A stretch of DNA of 7,588 nucleotides from Rikenellaceae bacterium (GCA_003520315.1 DOVA01000058.1:1-7588); one strand, 5' to 3'; positions 1 to 7,311 are shown, numbered from the stretch's first letter. Notes: a model not told the origin generated them from the letters alone. A program made the numbers and translations.

Positions 1-94
1 GCCCGAACCGCCGTGCCGCGTCCTCTGCAGCTTGCTGCCCCTCTGGAACCAACGTGGAAATAGACGTTAAATTCTGGAACAATGGAGAGGGCAT
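1..94 (-). CDS. possible 5' end of a further gene, unidentified (partial)
   Basis: An open frame begins at an ATG (94-92), 18 bases after the stop of the GT4 gene and in the same frame, and runs off the window with about 31 codons. Its translation ends in a plausible helical stretch, QQAAEDAARRFG, with many G-starting codons, which is why I prefer it. No good ribosome-binding site precedes it. A competing frame starts at ATG 128-126, overlaps the end of the GT4 gene and is also open to the edge, but its later part is rich in Cys, Arg and Gly, as is typical of an out-of-frame reading of GC-rich DNA. The first 50 bases are 72% GC, unlike the rest of the locus. I do not recognise the product. 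Confidence 0.3.
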   Translation of the reverse strand, partial: MPSPLFQNLTSISTLVPEGQQAAEDAARRFG

Positions 95-112
95 TCGAAA
101 TTTGTTGAAATA

Positions 113-1345
113 TTACATCAGGTGACATGCTAAGTTGCCATATACAGTTTTTGTTTCTTGGGCCGTCTTTTCCCAAGAAAAGAACTTCAAGCGTTCGAAT
201 CCTTTAATGATACATTGATTCCTATAGTTATTGTCAGAAAGAACTTCTTCTACTCTCCGAGCAAGTGACTCTGGATCATTCGGATCAAAATAACAGGCGG
301 CATCTGCTCCGATTTCAGGGAGTGAACTAGAATTGCTCAGTATTGCAGGACAACCACAGGAAAATGCTTCTAGAATGGGTAGTCCAAAACCTTCGTAAAG
401 AGAAGGGAACACGAATGCCTGCGCATTTGCATACAACTGTTTCATGATATAGTTGTTTGTTTTAATATAATGTACTTTCGAAGAGAGATCTAGTTTGCGG
501 AGCATTTTCATTTCATTTAGGTCGAATGGTCCTCCTCCGGCACAGTAAATGTGAAGGTTCTCATATTTCTTCAACAGTTTGGCCATAGTTTTTATGAAAA
601 AGATAAAATTTTTATAACCCTTTCGGTTCCCAACATAGAGTAAGTATGGCTTTTTTAAAAAAGAACTGTTTACAGAAGAATCTATAGGGGATTTAATTTC
701 GCTCTCAAATGGATTTCCATGATATACGACATGAATCAGATCTGGGTCGACATCAAATAATTTTATAATATCTTTTTTTGTATTTTCAGATACGGCGATA
801 ATACTGTTTGCACTTTCGATAAGTTGTTTTTTTCCCTCTTTTGTTCTGTCGTAGGGTGAGAAAAAGTCTGGGTAAAGTTCATGAATCATATCGTGAACTG
901 TTAATACATAGGGTTTATTCATGAGATACTTTGTGAAATATGGATCATAGTATGTTGGATGGAAAAGGTCAAATTCTTGTTTCTTCAAAAAACGAACAGA
1001 TTCTCTTTGATTACTACGTAGATTGTTTAATACATCGATTGGCGCAACCTTCCGAATGATTGGAAACCCAATACGTGCAATCTTTCGAGCAACTGGCAAT
1101 CCGAGATGCATAATCTTTTGAATAGTTGGAGACTCTTGTGCATCACATAAAGGTATATTGTTGTTTTGCCGGGCCCTGTTTGTTAAATGGAGGTTGCGAA
1201 GGTTCTCATTACGCGATTTACACAGTGCAAGGGTGAGTTCAATATCTGGATCCTGAGATAGTCGACCCATCAGTTCACAAAAGTAACGTGAAATACCACC
1301 GTAGTTTTGCAGCGTGAAGATCTGGTGATCATAGAGGATTCTCAT
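113..1345 (-). CDS. GT4-family glycosyltransferase
   Basis: Predicted retaining GT-B fold glycosyltransferase of family GT4 (410 aa, normal length), transferring a sugar from a nucleotide donor to a growing lipid-linked glycan at the cytoplasmic face of the membrane. The N-terminal acceptor domain carries the glycine-containing YGGISRY (15-21), typical of this family, and a VHDMIHELYP segment (150-159). The C-terminal donor domain opens with YVGNRKGYKN (237-246). It contains the hallmark E-x7-E site EGFGLPILE (Glu318, Glu326), followed by the usual SLPEIGADAA and FDPNDPESLA segments. The start overlaps the stop of the upstream methyltransferase gene in an ATGA arrangement, with GGG seven bases upstream of the ATG, so the two are probably translationally coupled. 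Relatives include mannosyl-, rhamnosyl- and fucosyltransferases. Donor and linkage cannot be read from the sequence. There is no signal peptide or obvious membrane segment. Confidence 0.93.
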   Translation of the reverse strand: MRILYDHQIFTLQNYGGISRYFCELMGRLSQDPDIELTLALCKSRNENLRNLHLTNRARQNNNIPLCDAQESPTIQKIMHLGLPVARKIARIGFPIIRKVAPIDVLNNLRSNQRESVRFLKKQEFDLFHPTYYDPYFTKYLMNKPYVLTVHDMIHELYPDFFSPYDRTKEGKKQLIESANSIIAVSENTKKDIIKLFDVDPDLIHVVYHGNPFESEIKSPIDSSVNSSFLKKPYLLYVGNRKGYKNFIFFIKTMAKLLKKYENLHIYCAGGGPFDLNEMKMLRKLDLSSKVHYIKTNNYIMKQLYANAQAFVFPSLYEGFGLPILEAFSCGCPAILSNSSSLPEIGADAACYFDPNDPESLARRVEEVLSDNNYRNQCIIKGFERLKFFSWEKTAQETKTVYGNLACHLM

Positions 1346-2127
1346 GCATTATCCCTGCCCATTTTAAGGAACTCCATATCTTGAAAAGTCTTTTTAGCCA
1401 TTTTGAATTTTACCAATGGGAATATCAACCAATATAACTTGCATACAAGGAGCCACATTCTTTTATCTATTTTTTTAGGCGTGAAAAAATGTATATTATT
1501 AGAGGAGTAACAATTCACTCTAAATTTTTGAGCTATAACTTGCAGTGTCTTTGCAGAGTAGAACGAAACATGTTGGCCATGCTCCAAGCCATAGTACCAC
1601 CAATCATCAGGCTTGGGCACGGGCCTCGGCAATAATTCTGTTGAAAAAATAACATTGCGAGATATTGCAAAAATTTTTGCAATGTCATCAAGAGGGTGAA
1701 CAAAATGTTCAAAGCTTTCAAATGAAGTGATTACGCCAATTTCTGTGTCATTTAGAGAGTATTCAAAACCTCGTGCAAATATATTTTGTGTGTACGGATC
1801 GTGCCAATAAAAATTGAAACCAATATCTCGCATTAAACGGGTAAGAATACCATAACCCCCTCCATAGTCGAGGCAGTTGGCGCCTTTAGAAAAAAAGCAG
1901 TATAATATACACGAAGTTATTTTAGCATCGTAGATATTGCGTAACAGGATACCCGTATCAGTACAATTAATTGGATTTACATATGCCTCTTGCAGCCAGT
2001 AGGGGTTCTCAGTACAAAGGTAATCACAGTCTGGACATTGAAAATATTGAACCTCATATTTGTTTAGGATTTTGCCTAAAAATACAGGGATCATAACCTC
2101 TCCACAAATATTGCACAATTTTTCCAT
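1342..2127 (-). CDS. class I SAM-dependent methyltransferase with N-terminal zinc ribbon
   Basis: Predicted cytoplasmic S-adenosylmethionine-dependent methyltransferase of 261 aa, probably acting on a sugar or sugar nucleotide of this pathway. The N-terminus has two CxxC pairs (Cys5/Cys8 and Cys31/Cys34) that should form a zinc ribbon, as in the C-methyltransferase and Methyltransf_23 proteins common in glycan loci. The SAM-binding motif I is DYGGGYG (87-93), followed by an acidic residue at Asp110 and a post-motif segment FESFEHF (136-142). The EHGQHVSFYS segment (182-191) matches the conserved 'EH..Hv..fs' of this group. A basic, hydrophobic tail (about 224-245) might touch the membrane. 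GGAGG lies four bases before the ATG, and the gene follows the upstream glycosyltransferase by 16 bases. It overlaps the GT4 gene by four bases. The substrate is unknown; N-, O- and C-methylation are all possible. Confidence 0.85.
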   Translation of the reverse strand: MEKLCNICGEVMIPVFLGKILNKYEVQYFQCPDCDYLCTENPYWLQEAYVNPINCTDTGILLRNIYDAKITSCILYCFFSKGANCLDYGGGYGILTRLMRDIGFNFYWHDPYTQNIFARGFEYSLNDTEIGVITSFESFEHFVHPLDDIAKIFAISRNVIFSTELLPRPVPKPDDWWYYGLEHGQHVSFYSAKTLQVIAQKFRVNCYSSNNIHFFTPKKIDKRMWLLVCKLYWLIFPLVKFKMAKKTFQDMEFLKMGRDNA

Positions 2128-2143
2128 ATATCCTCCGTATGCT

Positions 2144-3109
2144 TTAGAATTTAATATATCTTAGAATGTATTTTGATTTAATTGTCTTCAATCCAGACAT
2201 AAATTTTATGCATCTTGACTGAGAGTACCAGATTCTTTCCGTAAATCTGTCTGCAGAAACATTCCAAATTACAAATTTGGGATGTTTCAGTGGAAATTTC
2301 ATTTTCCCGATTGGCAAATTTGAAAATTTACTATCTTCCTTGGTGTGCGTACTTGATTGACCAAACCCGATGTTTGAGATGAGATTTTGGTTTGGAATGA
2401 TTGAGAGGCCACAATTAATCCAGCAGGAAAACACCCATTGATAATCCCATGTATCAATTGACCCATTATACACAGAGTCGAAAACAGATTTCCAGTACTT
2501 CACTGCTCTTTTGTCAGGAAGTATACCTTTGAGATATCCATTCTCACGGATCTCTGGCCAAGCAGTCATTTCACTGTCATATAAGTCCCAAGCACGCTTC
2601 CATGATGCCCACCCCCAGATATGAGGATACCGCGAAAAATAATAACTAGTTTCCGTAGGTTCTCTCTTAAACTGGAAGTTATCACCAGAAATCATCATGA
2701 TCCGCTCGTCATCACGGTAATGTTCAAGGAGATCTTGACAGAACAGAAAGAAACTCTGATCTGGTATACAGTCATCTTCAAGAATGATCCCTTCTTCAAC
2801 ATGAGAAAAAAACCAATCTATTGCGGAACTTATCGCGCGTTTACAACCTAGGTTTTCGTCCCGGAAAAGCGTTTTTACTTCGCAATCCCAGTCAATAGAA
2901 CTCACTACATAGTCTCGGACTGCTTGGACCTTTTCGTCTTCGCCTGGGTGATCTGCTCTGGGGCCATCTGCAGCTATGTACAACTGTGAGGGTTTCGCTT
3001 GGCGAATTGCTTTAAACACCTGTTTGGTTGTATCAAGCCGGTTGAAGACAAGAAATAGTACTGCGGTCTCCAGCGGATAAGGGGATGTGAATCTCCCATC
3101 TTCACTCAT
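2144..3109 (-). CDS. GT-A fold glycosyltransferase ('HlpA-like' group)
   Basis: Predicted nucleotide-diphospho-sugar transferase (321 aa). Relatives are often annotated 'hemolytic protein HlpA-like', but the sequence reads as a glycosyltransferase. The N-terminal strand is followed by FNRLDTT (22-28) and AADGPR (46-51). NLGCKRAI (86-93) precedes the metal-binding acidic motif ILEDDCIP (109-116), which plays the role of the GT-A DxD. The aromatic [16 protein letters not shown] block (163-178) is characteristic of this group. There is no signal peptide or membrane segment, so it should act in the cytoplasm on a lipid-linked acceptor. Its ATG lies inside the end of the UDP-xylose synthase gene, overlapping by eight bases (ATGAGTGA), so the two are probably co-translated. 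That makes UDP-xylose, or a derivative, a reasonable but unproven donor. Sampled GC falls from about 50-57% in the 5' half to about 32-43% toward the 3' end. Confidence 0.88.
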   Translation of the reverse strand: MSEDGRFTSPYPLETAVLFLVFNRLDTTKQVFKAIRQAKPSQLYIAADGPRADHPGEDEKVQAVRDYVVSSIDWDCEVKTLFRDENLGCKRAISSAIDWFFSHVEEGIILEDDCIPDQSFFLFCQDLLEHYRDDERIMMISGDNFQFKREPTETSYYFSRYPHIWGWASWKRAWDLYDSEMTAWPEIRENGYLKGILPDKRAVKYWKSVFDSVYNGSIDTWDYQWVFSCWINCGLSIIPNQNLISNIGFGQSSTHTKEDSKFSNLPIGKMKFPLKHPKFVIWNVSADRFTERIWYSQSRCIKFMSGLKTIKSKYILRYIKF

Positions 3110-4046
3110 TTACCAATACCTTCTCGAAATATTCTATTGTCCTCTTGAGCCCATCCTGCAGTTTAACCTTTGGCGCCCAGTTCAATTTCTCTTCAGCTAA
3201 ATCAATGACTGGTTTTCTCTGCTTTGGATCATCCTCTGGAAGCGGTTTGAACACAATGCGGCTCTTTGACCCGGTCAGAGCAACAACCATCTCTGCCAAT
3301 TCCAGAATGGTGAATTCAGAGGGGTTTCCCAGGTTAACAGGGCCGGTGAACCCTTTTTCAGTATTCATCATCCGCATCATGCCGTCTACAAGATCATCGA
3401 TGTAGCAAAAACTGCGGGTCTGCGTACCGTTACCGTAGACCGTGATATCCTCGTTTTTAAGCGCCTGGACAATGAAATTGCTGACCACACGACCATCATT
3501 GGGGTGCATCCTGGGGCCGTAGGTGTTGAAGATACGGATTACCTTGATATCCAGCCCATGCTGGCGGTGGTAGTCGAAAAACAATGTCTCTGCACAACGT
3601 TTCCCTTCATCATAGCACGCGCGCGGCACGATGGGATTGACATTGCCCCAATAGATTTCAGGTTGAGGGTGGACGGTTGGATCGCCATACACCTCGCTTG
3701 TTGAAGCCTGAAGAATTGGAACACGCAGCCGCTTCGCCAGCCCCAGCATGTTTATCGCCCCCATTACGGAGGTTTTAGTTGTCTGTGCCGGGTTGAACTG
3801 ATAATGTACCGGGCTTGCAGGACAGGCAAGATTGTAGACCTCGTCTACCTCAACATACAGTGGGAAAGTGATATCGTGGCGCAAAATCTCAAAATTTTTA
3901 TTATCGAGGAGATGCGCTACATTTTGACGACTCCCCGTGAAGAAATTATCGACACAGAGCACCTCGTGCAGTTCCTTCAATAGTCTCTCACAGAGATGAG
4001 AGCCGATAAAACCTGCTCCGCCCGTGACCAAGATTTGTTTTCTCAT
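3102..4046 (-). CDS. uxs: UDP-glucuronate decarboxylase (UDP-xylose synthase)
   Basis: NAD-dependent short-chain dehydrogenase/reductase of the extended family, predicted to convert UDP-glucuronate to UDP-xylose and CO2 through a 4-keto intermediate (EC 4.1.1.35). At 314 aa it has the normal length of soluble bacterial enzymes. The Rossmann glycine motif is at the N-terminus (TGGAGFIG, 8-15). The UXS signature follows: STSEVYGDP (115-123), HPQPE.YWGNVNP (126-138) and the catalytic YDEGK (Tyr145, Lys149), which separates it from dTDP-glucose dehydratases and UDP-galactose epimerases. Glu118 fits the acid residue described for decarboxylases. RSFCYIDD (211-218) is the usual substrate-binding segment. 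One oddity is IVPR (139-142), where relatives usually have IGPR. AGAGGG sits five bases before the ATG. The gene is more GC-rich (sampled about 47-53%) than its upstream neighbours. No UDP-glucose dehydrogenase is visible here, so UDP-glucuronate must come from elsewhere. Confidence 0.95.
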   Translation of the reverse strand: MRKQILVTGGAGFIGSHLCERLLKELHEVLCVDNFFTGSRQNVAHLLDNKNFEILRHDITFPLYVEVDEVYNLACPASPVHYQFNPAQTTKTSVMGAINMLGLAKRLRVPILQASTSEVYGDPTVHPQPEIYWGNVNPIVPRACYDEGKRCAETLFFDYHRQHGLDIKVIRIFNTYGPRMHPNDGRVVSNFIVQALKNEDITVYGNGTQTRSFCYIDDLVDGMMRMMNTEKGFTGPVNLGNPSEFTILELAEMVVALTGSKSRIVFKPLPEDDPKQRKPVIDLAEEKLNWAPKVKLQDGLKRTIEYFEKVLVNE

Positions 4047-4111
4047 TTTATCCCTCTTATTCTAACCAATATCCTCATATGCATTTGTTGGACGAAATTA
4101 GATGTATGACC
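4047..4111. other. 65-base intergenic gap, widest between complete genes
   Basis: This gap separates the GT11 gene from UDP-xylose synthase and is the largest break in an otherwise nearly gapless gene string. It is AT-rich and holds the ribosome-binding site of the downstream gene near 4052-4058. I see no hairpin followed by a T run, so no intrinsic terminator. A TAGAAT on the minus strand resembles a -10 box but has no convincing -35 partner. The gap coincides with the rise in GC at the UDP-xylose synthase gene and may mark a cassette junction. Confidence 0.6.
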
Positions 4112-4984
4112 TTAAAACCTCTTAATCTCTGAAACAATTGAAAATGAAGGCTGAATACCAGGGTGTGATTCGACCTGTTGCTTCCAACCATACCAATATT
4201 TTGGTGCAACGACTAACTTTCTTTCGTTCATGAGATATGCACCCCACCATGAGAATGAACTATTTGCTATGACTCCAACCTCGCATAGAGTCATTACTGC
4301 TAGATCAACTTGCATAGAATTTCTTGAAATAATTTTTGGTTCGATCTCTTGGAAGCAATTCATTACATATGGTGGATCGTCTGATAAAAAGATAAAGAAT
4401 GGATCTTCTACTCTTTCTTTGATGAAATCTATAGCATCTTCATAATATGACTTAGGAAGATCGATTCCTTTTTCACCCATAAAAGACTCGCGTACATAAT
4501 CACCTCTTCTAATGTGAACAAAGACCTTGGTGTAACTTTCCGGTATACCGGAAAGGAGTTGTCTTGCTTTTGCTACATATTCTCCTTTAATATGTAAGTT
4601 TAATATGGATATCAGATCCGGGTTGAAAAGAAGTTCTGATTGAAAGAAGTAGGTATTTACGTATCTTATGCATGGTAGCAATCCTTTCCGTTCCCCCCAC
4701 TTGGGCAAAGGACGAGAATTAATATCTCTTTGCTGTTGAATGTAGTTTATTACCCTCATTTTACATAACGGCCTAAGCAATAACGGCACAATAATAATCC
4801 GGAATAAGCAACATACGTACCTATTAGAGTTATGCCAGATACCGCGTTTGTCAAAGTCAAAAGAATCAAAAAACATCCTCATATTTAAACATATAATTCG
4901 TTCATTCCTCTTTGAGATTGTTTTTAAAAACATGTACTGGAAAATTTGATTGCCCAATCTCCCATCTGCCAGAAAAAGCAACAC
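4112..4984 (-). CDS. GT11-family alpha-1,2-fucosyltransferase-like glycosyltransferase
   Basis: Predicted inverting fucosyltransferase of family GT11, which moves L-fucose from GDP-fucose to a galactose (or similar) 2-hydroxyl, usually near the end of a glycan unit. I place the start at GTG 4984, giving 290 aa, the usual length. GGAGG lies six bases upstream and the GTG follows the stop of the preceding gene by one base. A longer reading from ATG 5029 would add 15 residues lying inside the FkbM gene. The family's first motif GRLGNQIFQ is at residues 8-16. The GDP-fucose-binding HIRRGDY is at 157-163, FLSDD at 199-203 and the C-terminal NSSFSWWGAYL at 241-251. Residues 57-72 are hydrophobic but short for a membrane helix. 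GDP-fucose synthesis genes (gmd, fcl) are not in this window. Some GT11 members may use other donors, so fucose is likely rather than certain. Confidence 0.9.
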   Translation of the reverse strand: MLLFLADGRLGNQIFQYMFLKTISKRNERIICLNMRMFFDSFDFDKRGIWHNSNRYVCCLFRIIIVPLLLRPLCKMRVINYIQQQRDINSRPLPKWGERKGLLPCIRYVNTYFFQSELLFNPDLISILNLHIKGEYVAKARQLLSGIPESYTKVFVHIRRGDYVRESFMGEKGIDLPKSYYEDAIDFIKERVEDPFFIFLSDDPPYVMNCFQEIEPKIISRNSMQVDLAVMTLCEVGVIANSSFSWWGAYLMNERKLVVAPKYWYGWKQQVESHPGIQPSFSIVSEIKRF

Positions 4985-4985
4985 T

Positions 4986-5783
4986 TTATCCCTCCAATAA
5001 GCGATTGGATATTGCCACATAATTTGCATAACTGAAGTTTTCCATTTCAGGATTATATGACCGAATCTCTAGACCTTTCGGAAACACTTTTGCAACTTTG
5101 AATCCTCTACCTTCTAGAAATGTATAAAGTTCCATAAGGCTCGTGTGTGAGTCGAGATTCGCACCCCCGTACTCAAACTGAATATAATCGATATAATCAC
5201 TAGAGAGATACTTTCCAAAACCTACAAATGCCTTTAACTCATGACCCTCGACATCAACTTTTAAATAATCTATGTGCGGGATCTTCTTTCTCTCGATGTA
5301 ATCCACAGCACAGATTGTTTCTATCTCTTCAGATTTTGACAATTCGATATTATAGTATCTCAAGTCTCTTCTGTACAATGACGCTAGCCCGCTTTGCTCT
5401 TGATCGTAATAAATAAGACATTTTTCTCCAGTATCAGAAAGCCCTTTTTTGTTTAGAAAAACATTGTCATAGGTTCTGAATCTATCCTCTAAGTCCTCGA
5501 AGCATTTGGCAGTAGGTTCGAAAACATGAATGTCAGCAGGTACATTATGCTGCTCAGCGCAATCCAAGAGCATTTGGGTGTATTCCCCGATGTTGGCTCC
5601 GACATCAAAAATTATTCTCTTCTTTTCTTTATCTTTAGAGAAGTCTGCAAAGAGATTTTCCAAAAAATGTTTCTCTCCATTCGTCTCAAAATTACAATTG
5701 TTGTTGTTTTCGATCCGATCGAATGTGCTTATCAAAAGAGATCGTATCTTTGTTTTAAACCGACCTGGTTTTGTTATCATCAT
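4986..5783 (-). CDS. FkbM-family methyltransferase (copy 1)
   Basis: Predicted SAM-dependent methyltransferase of the FkbM family (265 aa), typically O-methylating a sugar hydroxyl in glycan loci and acting in the cytoplasm. The SAM-binding motif I is FDVGANIGEYT (59-69), the acidic residue ending strand 2 is Glu89 in VFEPT, and the family signature KVDVEGHE is at 175-182, followed by IQFEYG. An approximately 55-residue N-terminal extension with an Asn run (26-29) precedes the domain. It resembles copy 2 in the core motifs but differs in the extension and in most of the rest, so the two are probably not a recent duplication. The start has two adjacent ATG codons (5783 and 5780) and no strong ribosome-binding site. 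It follows the DUF268 gene by 14 bases. Its last codons hold the ribosome-binding site of the GT11 gene. The target sugar is unknown. Confidence 0.9.
   Translation of the reverse strand: MMITKPGRFKTKIRSLLISTFDRIENNNNCNFETNGEKHFLENLFADFSKDKEKKRIIFDVGANIGEYTQMLLDCAEQHNVPADIHVFEPTAKCFEDLEDRFRTYDNVFLNKKGLSDTGEKCLIYYDQEQSGLASLYRRDLRYYNIELSKSEEIETICAVDYIERKKIPHIDYLKVDVEGHELKAFVGFGKYLSSDYIDYIQFEYGGANLDSHTSLMELYTFLEGRGFKVAKVFPKGLEIRSYNPEMENFSYANYVAISNRLLEG
4989..4996 (-). promoter_or_regulatory. ribosome-binding site fixing the GTG start of the GT11 gene
   Basis: GGAGG (4995-4991) lies in the last codons of the FkbM gene, six bases before GTG 4984. It decides for the GTG start over the in-frame ATG at 5029, which has no comparable site and lies 41 bases inside the upstream gene. 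The stop-start arrangement TAA-A-GTG implies coupled translation. Confidence 0.75.
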
Positions 5784-5797
5784 ATTTGGTTATACCA

Positions 5798-6553
5798 TCA
5801 CGTCTTAGATACTTTTCGAAAATGGAAGAGTCCTGTACCGAAGCCCTTACGAGAATCATAATGCTCATAAAGTTCACGACCATAATGGTACTTCTCTTCG
5901 ATGAGCACTAATTTTGGGAATATCTCAAGGACATATTCTCGTGTAAATGCCCTGTGAGCATTAAAATAAACTCTGCATTCCGAATCAACTGGCACGGATA
6001 GGTATAAATTTCCTCCTGGAGCTAAAACCCTTTGAAGTTCTTTTGCAGCTTTTTCGCTTCCAAAAGCATCGATTGGATCACCATATCTACCTAGCCCTAT
6101 GTGTTCCACAACACATAAAGACGACAGCGAATCTATAGAATTATCCTCAAATGGTAGGTCTAAAATCGAGCCTCTTGTAAAGAATAGATTCTCCAATTCC
6201 AATTCGATAGGCCTAATATCAACCATTGTAATTGGCACAAACTGAGATAAAATGCCAATTGTTTTAGCAGAACTACCTATATCGTAATGGTGTGATGGTT
6301 TAAGATTAAAAATTTTCTTTGAAGCCCATGTGTCCTGAAAAAAGTAGGTGGGTTCAAGCGGCGTATGATCGAGATTGTCGAATAGGCATGGATAAAAGTC
6401 AATGGCTTGAAACATTCTATTATCGCTCTGCTGTCGGAAATGGTAAAGTTGGCTAAAAAACCAAATATACCTTCTAATTAGAGATAACGGTCTAAATTTA
6501 AAAAACTCTTTGATCGACAGTAGAATAACTAGGAAATTACGCAAATTTGACAT
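5798..6553 (-). CDS. DUF268 / class I methyltransferase-like protein
   Basis: Protein of 251 aa with a class I SAM-methyltransferase-like core and the features of DUF268. Motif I is DIGSS (91-95), which lacks the usual DxGxG pattern. The strand-2 acidic position is in VDIRP (111-115). LDLPFEDNSIDSL (131-143) and EHIGLGRYGDPID (150-162) are the distinctive DUF268 blocks, and LAPGGNLYLSVP (177-188) is the usual post-motif region. An N-terminal hydrophobic and basic stretch (about 5-35) might associate with membrane. I chose ATG 6553: it has a G-rich run GGGGGGA six bases upstream and overlaps the preceding FkbM stop by 17 bases. A reading from 6580 would add nine residues deeper inside that gene. 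Relatives occur in O-antigen loci beside FkbM genes, and the activity of the family is not established to my knowledge. A methyltransferase role is inferred. Confidence 0.82.
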   Translation of the reverse strand: MSNLRNFLVILLSIKEFFKFRPLSLIRRYIWFFSQLYHFRQQSDNRMFQAIDFYPCLFDNLDHTPLEPTYFFQDTWASKKIFNLKPSHHYDIGSSAKTIGILSQFVPITMVDIRPIELELENLFFTRGSILDLPFEDNSIDSLSSLCVVEHIGLGRYGDPIDAFGSEKAAKELQRVLAPGGNLYLSVPVDSECRVYFNAHRAFTREYVLEIFPKLVLIEEKYHYGRELYEHYDSRKGFGTGLFHFRKVSKT

Positions 6554-7277
6554 ATATATCCCCCCACAGCAAATCGTCATCGAATGAACTTAGTGCCTCA
6601 TATAATTCCTCCTGAGTAACCCATTTTGAGTAGTACAATTTATGTGATTCTGCGATTGAGAAGTTAAATTCTGCATGCCCTATTGATAAAAGATGATCAA
6701 TACATTTTTGGGCATCATCAAAGAATTCTTTCGTAAATTCAAATGATATAAATGGAATAGGTTTAGTCAAGCCCTTTAATACAGGATATTCGAAACCTTC
6801 GACATCAATTTTACAGAACTTCGGCAAACCGTATTTTAGTATTAATTTATCTAAAGTGGTAATTGACACTAATTGAGTCTCAGGCCAAGTGTATTTATTA
6901 GAAAATCGACCCTCCCTCATCCACTTATCCGACATTGTGGATATCACTGAAGTTTCGGAAATGTGAAGTGGCAAGTAGCCTTCTTCTTCACCTAGTCCTT
7001 TATTGACTAAAAATATCCTTCCGTTATATCCTTGCAATCGATTAAGCAATCTATTCCCATATGATCTACTAAGTACTTTAAAACAAGCCTCTTGCGGTTC
7101 AATACTAACAACCTTAGCACCTAGTTCCAAGAAAATCTCCGTTCTGTTTCCTATATTTGCCCCCACATCAAAGCACAAGTCTCCTGTGTCTATAAATTGA
7201 GAATAAAGATTATAAATCTCACTTTGGCCATTTGATTTATTTAATGCCTGTAATAATCTTTTAACAATGCGCATCAT
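6537..7277 (-). CDS. FkbM-family methyltransferase (copy 2)
   Basis: Predicted SAM-dependent O-methyltransferase of the FkbM family, 246 aa from the chosen start. Motif I is FDVGANIG (36-43), the strand-2 acidic residue is Glu60 in SIEPQ, and the signature KIDVEGFE is at 156-163 followed by ISFEF. It is more compact than copy 1, with only about 33 residues before the domain. The start is ATG 7277, with an excellent site AAGAGG seven bases upstream; a TTG at 7322 is in frame but overlaps the end of the transporter gene and has no such site. A second ATG follows immediately at 7274. It begins 34 bases after the Wzt-like stop. Its position directly after the export ATPase fits a role in modifying the glycan that the transporter recognises, which is inference from known O-antigen systems. 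Confidence 0.9.
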   Translation of the reverse strand: MMRIVKRLLQALNKSNGQSEIYNLYSQFIDTGDLCFDVGANIGNRTEIFLELGAKVVSIEPQEACFKVLSRSYGNRLLNRLQGYNGRIFLVNKGLGEEEGYLPLHISETSVISTMSDKWMREGRFSNKYTWPETQLVSITTLDKLILKYGLPKFCKIDVEGFEYPVLKGLTKPIPFISFEFTKEFFDDAQKCIDHLLSIGHAEFNFSIAESHKLYYSKWVTQEELYEALSSFDDDLLWGDIYVKFA

Positions 7278-7284
7278 CAGAATG

Positions 7285-7290
7285 CCTCTT
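7285..7290 (-). promoter_or_regulatory. ribosome-binding site fixing the start of FkbM copy 2
   Basis: AAGAGG with a seven-base spacer to ATG 7277. It favours the 246-residue product over a 261-residue product starting at TTG 7322. Confidence 0.75.
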
Positions 7291-7311
7291 AAGAGTGCAT
7301 AATTCCCAACA

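Noticed and set aside
1..63. Plus-strand frame ending at TAG 61-63, as the tail of a convergent gene
   Set aside because: Only 20 codons in GC-rich DNA where several frames are open; all other genes run the opposite way and no terminator lies between.
1533..1721. Second minus-strand frame inside the zinc-ribbon methyltransferase gene
   Set aside because: Nested out of frame within a gene whose motifs continue through the region; no frameshift is needed.
2621..2851. Plus-strand open frame inside the HlpA-like glycosyltransferase gene
   Set aside because: It lies fully antisense to a gene with clear family motifs and has no recognisable domain.
3145..3405. Plus-strand open frame antisense to UDP-xylose synthase
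   Set aside because: A by-product of the composition of the GC-richer uxs gene; serine-rich, low-complexity translation with no domain.
4047..4111. Possible internal promoter in the gap before uxs
   Set aside because: TAGAAT resembles a -10 box, but no -35 hexamer occurs at suitable spacing and the region is AT-rich, so chance matches are expected.
5526..5861. Plus-strand frames of 92 and 111 codons antisense to FkbM copy 1
   Set aside because: They overlap each other in different frames and oppose a well-supported gene; no motif or ribosome-binding site.
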